From positions 117,838 through 181,837 of the forward strand of contig NZ_RSCL01000012.1 of NCBI RefSeq assembly GCF_003991905.1: a stretch of DNA of 64,000 nucleotides, written 5' to 3'. Shown here one piece after another: positions 1 through 7,738 of the stretch; position 1 is the stretch's first letter; each line of letters begins with the position of its first letter. A program made the translations under genes and the position numbers. The notes beneath the pieces are model-generated. The model had not been told where the DNA came from. It ran no database searches and worked only from the letters and a program-made list of their open reading frames with translations. The DNA is from Dulcicalothrix desertica PCC 7102 (GTDB lineage: Bacteria > Cyanobacteriota > Cyanobacteriia > Cyanobacteriales > Nostocaceae).

Positions 1-31
1 TACAATAGATTATATTAAGAGTTTTTAAAAT

Positions 32-958
32 ATGTCTACTGAGCAAAATCAACCTAAAGAATTCGACGCAGTGCGTGGAGAAGAAGTGGCATCGCCATTA
101 GATGGTAGTGTTTTAGGTGGTATTCAGGGTGTTAAAAGGCGTTTAACAAATTCCCATTCTGATGTAAAAATTGCCGCTCTTAATGATGCAATTAAATATG
201 GCGATATTGGTTTAGATTTAGTCATTGATGCATTACAAGATTCTTCACAGCAGGTGCAATTAGTTGCTGCAAAATTATTGCAACAGAATGGAGGGGAAAA
301 GGCTCAAAAAGCATTATTAACTTTTTCTAAGCTTGACATTATATCTCCGAAAAATATAGCTTTAAGAAGGGTCTTAGACAAAATACTCACAATTTTAGAA
401 GAAAGGGTACCAGATATAGCATCCGCATTACAGCCTGGGCTAACTCGTGAAGAAATTGATAAAATAACCAAAGATTTTCCCTTGAAGTTACCAGAAGAAG
501 TATATGAATTATATCAGTGGCGAAATGGAATATCAGGCTATGTAGGATTTGGATTAACATGGAATGGTATTCAAGGAGGATTTAGCCCCTTAGCAGAAGC
601 CATCGAAGATTTTTATAATGTAAAACAAAGAGGTTGTCCATCAAATTTTTTGCGTCTTTTCTTGTTCATTCATTATTTGGGAGGAGATTATTTTGCGGTC
701 AGTTTAGATAATGCAACATATCCAATCATCCATTTTACCGAAGATAATGAAATTACTATTCAAAATTTTTTAGGATTACAAAGGTTCTCACCCAGCTTAA
801 CGACTTTACTTTACGCTATCGTAGAATGCTTTCAGGTAAATGCTATATACATTTCTACTCCCTCAAATGATGATAGCAGCTTGGAATTTAACTACGATAA
901 GGTCAGGAATATTATTCGTAAATATAATACAAGTAATCTAAAAATTTATAACTCATGA
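32..958 (+). CDS. HEAT-like / SMI1-KNR4 (SUKH) domain protein
   Basis: Residues about 1-100 form an N-terminal module (PKEFDAVRGEE, then VLGGIQGVKRRL, then helical HEAT-like repeats) found on many cyanobacterial proteins. Residues about 135-260 look like a SMI1/KNR4 (SUKH) domain: LTREEIDKI, LPEEVYELYQWRNG, and a central segment where this family usually carries its ligand-binding fold. SUKH proteins often act as immunity proteins against toxins or as general scaffolds; no toxin is next to this gene, so the role is inferred only. The next gene has the same N-terminal module and nearly the same bases just upstream of the start (TTTTTAAAAT then ATG), so the two arose by duplication. Soluble, no signal peptide seen. 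Confidence 0.75.
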   Translation: MSTEQNQPKEFDAVRGEEVASPLDGSVLGGIQGVKRRLTNSHSDVKIAALNDAIKYGDIGLDLVIDALQDSSQQVQLVAAKLLQQNGGEKAQKALLTFSKLDIISPKNIALRRVLDKILTILEERVPDIASALQPGLTREEIDKITKDFPLKLPEEVYELYQWRNGISGYVGFGLTWNGIQGGFSPLAEAIEDFYNVKQRGCPSNFLRLFLFIHYLGGDYFAVSLDNATYPIIHFTEDNEITIQNFLGLQRFSPSLTTLLYAIVECFQVNAIYISTPSNDDSSLEFNYDKVRNIIRKYNTSNLKIYNS

Positions 959-1065
959 TTTTTATTCTCATTGTTCATTATAAGTTTACATAAATTTAGT
1001 TATTATACGCACGACATTAAAAAGCTGGTTTGATATAACAGATTAGATAAATAGTTTTTAAAATC

Positions 1066-2325
1066 ATGTCTACTGATAAAAATTTACCCAGAGAATTTGA
1101 CGTAGTGCTTGGAGGGGAAGCACCACCACCGTTACAGGGTGCTGTTTTAGGTGGGATTAAGGGTGTTAAGAAGCGTTTGACAAGTTCTATAGTCAAAGTA
1201 AGAATAGATGCTGTAAATGAAGCCTTGCAATATGGTGAGTCAGGTTTAAACCTAGTAATTGCGGCATTACAAGACGAATCATCACAGGTACAGCTTTCTG
1301 CCTATTTACTTCTGCGAGAAAGGACAGAATTAGAAATTAAACAGGCAATAAAAGCATTTCAAAGTTGGAAATTACCTGAGCGCTTAGAGTGGTATTCAGA
1401 CCATCATGTTAGTAAATTTTTCAACAAAGAAGTTGAGGATTTTGACCCACAAATCGGTATAACCAACCCGACAGGAATTGCTTATGCTGTCAGATGTGAA
1501 GCAGGCGAAGAAAATTTTGAAATCTTTAGAGAGAAGTTGGAAAGTCTAACCCAAGATGCACAAGCTAGTAAACTAGAAGCTTTAGTAATTGGCATGTGGG
1601 ATGAATATGGTGATGATGATTCTAGCTGCGTCGTTGATGCTTTAGTATCAGTTAAGGACAAATTAAAAAATCTAAAAGCTATATTTATCGGCGATATAGA
1701 ATTTTCTGAATGGATGATTTCTAGCATAGAGCAAAGTGATATTAGCCCTTTATTAAGAGCTTATCCTCTATTAGAAGTAATACAACTACGTGGAGCTTCC
1801 AATTTACAATTTAGCCAGTTACACCATGAAAATTTGAAGGCTATTATTATTGAAAGTGGTGCATTAACTCGTGAGACAATAGCTCAAATTTGTGATTTAC
1901 AGTTACCTGCATTACAACATCTAGAAATATGGCTGGGTAGTTATCGCTATGGAGGAAATTCAACTGTTGATGATTTAATGCCTATTTTAGAAGGTAATCT
2001 ATTTCCACGCTTGAGCTTTTTGGGATTGCGAAATAGTAATTATTCTGACGATATTGCTTGTGCGATAGTCAATACACTTATAGTCAAGTTTATTAATATT
2101 CTTGACCTAGCAATGGGAACTCTTTCTGATGAAGGCGCCGAAGCTTTACTAAACTGTTCTGCAATTAATAAACTCGATATTTTAAACGTTCATGAGAACT
2201 ATTTATCTGACGAGATGATTATGCGCTTATCTCAGTTAGATTGTCAATTAGTTAACCATCATCAAAAACGAGAGGAAAATGATGAAGACCCTCGTTACAG
2301 ACGCTACTGTTCTATTGCTGAGTAA
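1066..2325 (+). CDS. HEAT-like N-terminus with leucine-rich repeats (STM4015-like)
   Basis: Residues 1-105 are paralogous to the upstream gene (PREFDVVLGGE, VLGGIKGVKKRL, HEAT-like helices). From about residue 140 the protein resembles the STM4015 leucine-rich-repeat family: EALVIGMWDEYGDDDSS, then repeated strands such as LEVIQLRGASNL, LKAIIIESGAL, LQHLEIWLGSY, LSFLGLRNSNYSDD and LDILNVHENYLSDE. Such proteins are thought to be protein-interaction scaffolds; no catalytic residues are seen. The gene follows the first paralogue after about 107 bases on the same strand, so co-expression is possible. The acidic tail (EENDEDPRYRRY) is typical of the family. Function unknown. Confidence 0.75.
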   Translation: MSTDKNLPREFDVVLGGEAPPPLQGAVLGGIKGVKKRLTSSIVKVRIDAVNEALQYGESGLNLVIAALQDESSQVQLSAYLLLRERTELEIKQAIKAFQSWKLPERLEWYSDHHVSKFFNKEVEDFDPQIGITNPTGIAYAVRCEAGEENFEIFREKLESLTQDAQASKLEALVIGMWDEYGDDDSSCVVDALVSVKDKLKNLKAIFIGDIEFSEWMISSIEQSDISPLLRAYPLLEVIQLRGASNLQFSQLHHENLKAIIIESGALTRETIAQICDLQLPALQHLEIWLGSYRYGGNSTVDDLMPILEGNLFPRLSFLGLRNSNYSDDIACAIVNTLIVKFINILDLAMGTLSDEGAEALLNCSAINKLDILNVHENYLSDEMIMRLSQLDCQLVNHHQKREENDEDPRYRRYCSIAE

Positions 2326-2390
2326 TTTTAATGTTATTAACTCGCATAAATATATGCCATGTGAGGCTATTTTAACCGATACTCCACAAA

Positions 2391-2420
2391 GCGCGACTAA
2401 AGGCGCCGTGAGCGTAGTGG
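2391..2420. repeat. Dispersed GGCGCC-type repeat fragment
   Basis: The intergenic stretch between the LRR gene and the next gene contains a GC-rich string (GCGCGACTAAAGGCGCCGTG followed by AGCGTAGTGG) that looks like the short dispersed repeats common between genes in Nostocales. A 75-codon open frame crosses it but ends in low-quality sequence and is not taken as a gene. Confidence 0.35.
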
Positions 2421-2603
2421 AAACTACAACCTACCTACTACCATCTCCTACGTTTGGAGAACACTTGGTTAAAAAAAAGAACATGAAAACCAGATTGCTT
2501 ATGTAGTGGGCTATACTACAAATAAACGCGATGTTCTTGTTCGTTGTGCTGTTATCAATCTTTGGGCTTTGTTTCTTAATTTATATGTAAACTAACTTAA
2601 CGA

Positions 2604-3893
2604 ATGGACGAAGCAGAATTTACAAGCAGCCTATTTAAAGGGCTTGGGCGCCCACACTGTTACTATCAGCGACACAAAGATTTTCCCTATCGTGAGGCAC
2701 TTCTCCATGCATGTTTATATAATCCTGCTTATGACCACCAAATAGAAGGTGCGCGCACAAACTACTACTGGGAACTTCTGAATATCACTGCTTGTAACAC
2801 TGATATTCGTCAAAACATTCTAGAAGCTTTGAGAAATCCAGTTGAGGAAATGGATATTGAGCAACTTTTTGGCTTTGCTCTTAACTATGCTCGTTCTGGG
2901 GATACCGTTGCTCGCCAGTTAATGTACTCGTTGGGTGCTGAGTATGCTTGTGCCGGTAGTACTGTAGGCGCCGAACAACTTGTTGAGCTTGATAACATTG
3001 ATGCTTTTCTATTTATAGCAGAGCATCGGGGAAGGACAAATGAAGCACAGCCAGATTTTTGGGATAACGATTTTCTCCTCAAACAAATCGAGAAGCACTT
3101 GAGTGCAGAAAAAATCCAAGAGCAATTAAAGAAGGCACAACAAACTAATGTTTTTATCGCGCGCTATTTTACTTTAATCTCATCTCAAGATACTGCACGT
3201 ACTCTTAAACCTTCTTTAAGCCAACAACCTTACGAAGAAATTAAGCGTATAATTTTGGAGAGTCAACGAAGAATAGCATCTGCTGTGTTCTATCGTTGGG
3301 GAAAACTTGCATCTGATGATGATATTTATCGGGCAGCACAGGATTTATTGACTCTGACTGATACAAAAATAATTCCTTTATATTTAGGAATGTTTTGTAA
3401 GCGAACATTTCCGTTTGGTTTGTCACCTTTATTACCACTTGTTTGGTCTAATGAGGAACGTGTCGCCAGTTATGCCATTAGAGCAGTAGCAATGTTTCAC
3501 GATTCACAAGTCCGCGCGCTTGCACTACAATTAATTGCTGCCAAACATCACACGAGTGATGCAATAAAACTATTTATCCATAACTTTCAAGCTGGTGACG
3601 AACTTTTCTTAACAGAGATTTTTGAACAAAATATTGACGATGATGATTTACATTCTCTAATTTGCAGTTTGATTGATGTTTTTGAACAAAATTTAACACA
3701 ATCATCTCAAGATTTGCTGATAGCACTATATGAGCAAAGTCCATGTTCTATATGTCGTCAACACATCGTTGACTGTTTGGTAAAACTTGCAAGTTTACCA
3801 GACTGGATAATTGATGAGTGCCAGTACGACGCGAATGAGAAAATTCGGCTTGCTGTCCATCAATATTGTGAAGCAAAACAATCGCAGTTTTAA
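2604..3893 (+). CDS. Hypothetical alpha-helical (HEAT-like) protein
   Basis: I do not recognise this 429-residue protein. It is largely alpha-helical with HEAT-like alternation in its second half (for example EERVASYAIRAVAMFHDSQV and DCLVKLASLPDWIIDECQYD, the last resembling LPDWIIDECQYDANEKIRLA in helical-repeat ends). There is no signal peptide, membrane segment or catalytic motif. It lies between the two HEAT-module genes and the kinase-ankyrin gene (which is on the other strand), so this end of the window is rich in helical scaffold proteins. The start ATG has no strong ribosome site but no better candidate is present. A protein-binding or immunity role would be a guess. Confidence 0.65.
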   Translation: MDEAEFTSSLFKGLGRPHCYYQRHKDFPYREALLHACLYNPAYDHQIEGARTNYYWELLNITACNTDIRQNILEALRNPVEEMDIEQLFGFALNYARSGDTVARQLMYSLGAEYACAGSTVGAEQLVELDNIDAFLFIAEHRGRTNEAQPDFWDNDFLLKQIEKHLSAEKIQEQLKKAQQTNVFIARYFTLISSQDTARTLKPSLSQQPYEEIKRIILESQRRIASAVFYRWGKLASDDDIYRAAQDLLTLTDTKIIPLYLGMFCKRTFPFGLSPLLPLVWSNEERVASYAIRAVAMFHDSQVRALALQLIAAKHHTSDAIKLFIHNFQAGDELFLTEIFEQNIDDDDLHSLICSLIDVFEQNLTQSSQDLLIALYEQSPCSICRQHIVDCLVKLASLPDWIIDECQYDANEKIRLAVHQYCEAKQSQF

Positions 3894-4122
3894 ACTACTG
3901 CTGCTATCTGATGCAGAATATTTATCAAGATTGGGTTAGACACCGTTTCTACACCCTTCTTAAAATAATTAATGAGTATAGCGAAAAACCAGATTGAAAG
4001 GTGCCAACAGTTAATACAGTCAACAAAGTAGCACCTCTCAGGCGAAAACATCCCACAAGTTATCGCTTTGTATCGAGACTTCACCGTATAAACGAACGCT
4101 GTGTCGAGAGCGAGTGTATGAA

Positions 4123-6153
4123 TCACGATTGGGGAGCGGTGACACCAAAATCAAATTTATTTTGTTTTTTGTCATCTAAAAATAAATTTAGTTCTTTGAC
4201 ACTTGTAGTTCTTGCATTTTTGGCTAAAATTAACTCAATTGCTTCTTTAATTTTTGTAATTTGATATTTAGACCTTCCATCACTTCTACTACTTCTCTCA
4301 TATATGTCATTTTGTGGAGATTCAAATACAATTTTACGATACCTGACATACTTTTCAAGCATTATATCTAATAGCGTTTGACCATCTTTAGTCATCGTAT
4401 TAACATCTGCACCATGTTCGAGTAATAATTTTATGATGTCAGCAGAAAACTGGTCACGATTAAAAGCTGTTATTATTGGTGTATTGCCAGAAGAATCTTT
4501 TGCATTAACATTGGCGCCACTTTTTATCAAAAGCTTTACAATATTTTCATTATTCTCTTGGATAGCCAAGTGCAGTGGCGTTCTAGTTTCTCGCTCAGTA
4601 CTTATTAGATTAACATCGGCACCTTTATCAATCAATGTTTTTATAATTTCTTCTCGATGATACTCTTGATTTATAATAGCTGCCATTAATGCTGTAGTTC
4701 CATTATTGTCAAGTGCATTCACATTTGCTCCATGTTTTATTACCATATTTAATACTTCTTTAAGATTATTATTGTTCTCTTCATTTCTATACCTATTTCT
4801 ATATTCATTTCGATTCATTAAATTTACAAGTAAAGAATCGCTTCTTGCTCCATCAATTTTGTTATTAGGATTCGCACCATTATCTAGTAAAAAATTGACT
4901 AATTCCATTGTCTGAGAAGATTGTAATTTATATAAAATTAAATTACCAGATTCAGGAATATTAAAATTAGCTCCGCGTTTTAAAAGAAATTTCGCATCTT
5001 CATTGTCGGCACAAAATATTAATGGAACAGTATTTGACTTCTGACGGTCGCGACTGGAATGGTTATAATTAGGAACTAGTAAAGCCTTAATTCTAGCATT
5101 GGGATTAAGACCTTGTTGTACATATTCCCTCAATTTGTCTGAGCTATCACATGTATCGCTAGGCGCCATCTGAGACATATTAGCTATATTTCCTGTGTTG
5201 CTAACAGGCAAATTTTCTTTGTTGGACATCTTAGACATCAATAAAGATGAAACACTACCAACGACTAGTGTAATGGAAGTTAATATTATGGCTGGTAAAA
5301 ATTTAGTTTTTTTATTCAACAATTTTTGCGGATTCCTCAGCACATCTAACGCTTCCCGTGCAGAAGAAAAACGTTCGTTTGGGTCAGGCGCCAGCATTTT
5401 CTCCAACCAATTAGCAAAACTATCAGAAATTTGAACTTTCGAGCGAAAGTCAACACTCAAACCCTTAGCCGGTAACTCCGTAGGAGAACGACAGGTTAAT
5501 AAAAATAATAACGTAGCGGCTAAACCGTATAAATCGCTCGTAGGCGATACGGTTCCGCGAAATTGTTCCGGTGCAATGTAACCAAAAGTCCCAACAACCG
5601 TACTACCATGCATCATCGTCGTGTAATAGGTATCCCGTACCGCACCAAAATCTACTAAAAACACTAAACCGTTATCATCACGAATAATATTGTTAGGCTT
5701 GATATCACGATGAATCACCCAAGGCTCTAGCTCGTGCAAGTAAATCAAAATTTCTAAGATTTGTTCAGCAACGTCTTTAACTGCTGCTTCTTTTGGGCGC
5801 CATCCCGATTCTATCCAAGTAGCAAGGGATTTACCTTTGGCCAATGCCTGAACAATACAGAATTGGCGGTCGTTTTCTGTATCAATACAAAACGAATCGT
5901 AATAACGGGGAATTCCCTGGTGTTGCAGTTTTGCGAGTACTTTTGCCTCTCGCTCAAACAACTCCAGTACTTTCCAATCACTCATTTTCTTGAACGATAA
6001 AACCTTGAGAGCAAAACAGTTACCTGGCTGTTCTACATCTTCGACTGCGAAGGTTACTCCACTACTTCCCTCACCCAAAACATCAATTACCCGGTAACGT
6101 ATTCCCTCTGGAGCGGTAATGATATCTCCCTGCTGGTATGGTAAATCTCTCAT
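4123..6153 (-). CDS. Serine/threonine protein kinase with C-terminal ankyrin repeats
   Basis: The N-terminal 275 residues are a complete Hanks-type kinase: glycine loop GEGSSG (27-32), Lys50 in ALKVL, catalytic HRD (148-150) in HRDIKPNN, DFG (168-170) and APE (194-196). One membrane helix follows (about 286-306), then a linker, then about six ankyrin repeats from residue 345 to 600 with clear ALMAAI, TPLHLAIQENNENIVKLLI and GANVNAKD-type motifs. The kinase would sit in the cytoplasm and the repeats beyond the membrane, unless the helix is re-entrant. Start: ATG at 6153 chosen; a GTG three codons upstream is possible. No partner phosphatase or substrate gene is adjacent. Nostocales carry many such kinases; the substrate cannot be told. 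Confidence 0.9.
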   Translation of the reverse strand: MRDLPYQQGDIITAPEGIRYRVIDVLGEGSSGVTFAVEDVEQPGNCFALKVLSFKKMSDWKVLELFEREAKVLAKLQHQGIPRYYDSFCIDTENDRQFCIVQALAKGKSLATWIESGWRPKEAAVKDVAEQILEILIYLHELEPWVIHRDIKPNNIIRDDNGLVFLVDFGAVRDTYYTTMMHGSTVVGTFGYIAPEQFRGTVSPTSDLYGLAATLLFLLTCRSPTELPAKGLSVDFRSKVQISDSFANWLEKMLAPDPNERFSSAREALDVLRNPQKLLNKKTKFLPAIILTSITLVVGSVSSLLMSKMSNKENLPVSNTGNIANMSQMAPSDTCDSSDKLREYVQQGLNPNARIKALLVPNYNHSSRDRQKSNTVPLIFCADNEDAKFLLKRGANFNIPESGNLILYKLQSSQTMELVNFLLDNGANPNNKIDGARSDSLLVNLMNRNEYRNRYRNEENNNNLKEVLNMVIKHGANVNALDNNGTTALMAAIINQEYHREEIIKTLIDKGADVNLISTERETRTPLHLAIQENNENIVKLLIKSGANVNAKDSSGNTPIITAFNRDQFSADIIKLLLEHGADVNTMTKDGQTLLDIMLEKYVRYRKIVFESPQNDIYERSSRSDGRSKYQITKIKEAIELILAKNARTTSVKELNLFLDDKKQNKFDFGVTAPQS

Positions 6154-6556
6154 GCAACTCACTAATAATTAAAAAACATTACTTTTATATTAAATTTGTA
6201 TGAAAACTAAATTATTTCATGACTGTAAATAATTTGTATGTTTTTAGGTAATTTTTGATAAATATGCGATAGGGAAAAAGTTAAGTTATCTTAAAATCAT
6301 TTCCTATGTTATGGGTTGTGGCAGGGAATATCTCAGTAAAAATGAAATTATGTTGGTGAAATTATGGTGTTTAAATAAATCAGCTTTACACAATTGAAAC
6401 AATTAGTTTCTGCGCTGTTATGGCCGCGTCACGGGTGTACGGACTTACGCAAGTAACACAAGTATTCGAGGATACTTCCTTTGTCAGAAATTAGTCAATA
6501 ACTTCACGCCATTGAGAGGTCACCATTTTGATAATAAGAAGCTTTTCTATTGTCCA
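6154..6556. other. Non-coding stretch upstream of the kinase gene
   Basis: About 400 bases without a convincing gene. The part next to 6153 is AT-rich and should hold the kinase promoter (minus strand). Around 6430-6480 there is a short GC-richer string (ACGGACTTACGCAAGTAAC) that resembles the edges of dispersed cyanobacterial elements, but no matching second end is seen. Confidence 0.4.
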
Positions 6557-6679
6557 GTCTTAACAATTTGACACAACTCACGGCGCCTTTGGTTTTGCGT
6601 ACCTTCAATTAACGGTTTAACAAGGCTCAGAAAAACATGTTCGGCAGTATTCTCCCCGAACGGCAAGTCTTGCCGTTCG
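6557..6679 (+). repeat. Palindrome-bearing repeat, copy 1 (left of HAD pseudogene)
   Basis: Starts with TAACAATT, runs through a GGCGCC site and CTTCAATTAACG (6603 on), and ends in the near-perfect palindrome CGAACGGCAAG-T-CTTGCCGTTCG at 6657-6679. A second copy with the same order lies at 7472-7601, on the other side of the HAD pseudogene. In the second palindrome the innermost base pair is C-G instead of G-C, a compensating change that supports pairing of the arms. Confidence 0.7.
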
Positions 6680-6872
6680 ATGGAGTAGTAAAGCAAAGTA
6701 GTTCATAAATATTAAGCAAGTACATTAAATTATCTTACTTGTGTTATTGAAGGCGCCGCACTACTGACATTTTTTAAGAACAGTAGGTTTGCGTGAAATC
6801 TCTTTTACGATGTAGATTTAGAAAAAGATGATATGGAATCGGACGTATAATAAATACCCAGGCGGCACAAAA

Positions 6873-7477
6873 GTGAAAGCAATGATTTTCGACATAGACG
6901 GCACGCTCCTACAGTCCGATGTAAATGACGACGCTCCGGTACTTGGCATCAGTTCGCTCCGGTACTTGGCGATGTCAGCTTGCGTCCGTCCTGGGGGATG
7001 TATACACAATTCACTCTTCTCTGGTATCTTGGCTGAGATTCTGAATGACAATGCTATAGAAACAACATCAGAGAGAGTGGGCGCAGTTCGAGATCACTTT
7101 GTTGAAAGTGTCCGTCGTCATCTCTCTGAGCAAGGTCCGTTTGTAGAGATGCCAGGTGCGAGGACTTTTGTGCAGAATCTTCACAATTCGACCATGTATC
7201 GAATTGCCTACGCAACAGGCGGTTGGCGTGGATCGGCACTACTAAAACTGTCGCTCTCAGGCTTTCCTATAACGGGCTAGCCACCTCCGATGACCATTTC
7301 CAGAGGAAGGAAATAATGCTTAACGCGCTCCGGCAACTGAATCGGGTCTTTGAAACCGTTACATACTATGGAGACGGACACTGGGATGCTGTCGCTGCCA
7401 AAGCGCTTGGGTGGCAGTTTGTTCCCGTTGGTACAAAGCTCAATGGGTTAACTAGGTATGAACAGTGTGTATCCTAA
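6873..7477 (+). pseudogene. HAD-superfamily hydrolase, frameshifted
   Basis: The reading begins with a clear HAD motif I (MIFDIDGTL, nucleophile Asp) and ends with a motif IV region (YYGDGHWDAVAAKALGWQF), so a phosphoglycolate-phosphatase-like fold is recognisable. It is broken at three places. First, CGCTCCGGTACTTGGC occurs at 6932-6947 and again at 6955-6970, a 23-base tandem duplication that throws the frame out; without it, DDAPVLGDVSLRPSWG reads straight on. Second, the frame returns near 7010 (before GILAEILND). Third, it shifts again near 7255 (between GFPI and GLATSDDHF). GTG 6873 or ATG 6882 are likely original starts. It is flanked by two copies of a repeat, so it may have arrived as a unit. 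Confidence 0.8.
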
Positions 7478-7601
7478 CAATTGTCGAGGTCAGGCTTGCA
7501 AATGGCGCCCATATCAGTTGACACCCTCAATTAACGTTTCAACAAGCTTTGGAGAAACATAAAAGGGCAAGATTCTGTCGAACGGCAACAGTTGCCGTTC
7601 G
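7472..7601 (+). repeat. Palindrome-bearing repeat, copy 2 (right of HAD pseudogene)
   Basis: Same order as copy 1: TAACAATT at the very end of the HAD reading frame, GGCGCC (7503), CCTCAATTAACGTTTCAACA (7525 on), and the palindrome CGAACGGCAAC-A-GTTGCCGTTCG at 7579-7601. Similar direction and spacing make these two copies direct repeats about 0.92 kb apart. Confidence 0.7.
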
Positions 7602-7738
7602 GAGTCGTCGTTTATTTATACTATTTTTGGCTCGTATTTTTAAAGGCGCCTAAATTTTCCCATATAATTTGGGAGATTATGGGTGGTTGTGTCCAAAATC
7701 TATTTGAATAGTCTCTTTATTATTAGTGCTGGACACGC

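Noticed and set aside
2279..2506. Small gene after the LRR protein
   Set aside because: It overlaps the previous gene and crosses a dispersed repeat; composition is not protein-like.
6557..7601. Integron cassette with attC sites around the HAD gene
   Set aside because: The repeats contain a GTTTAAC-like string, but no proper pair of RYYYAAC and GTTRRRY boxes with the expected spacing was found in either copy, and no integron integrase is present.
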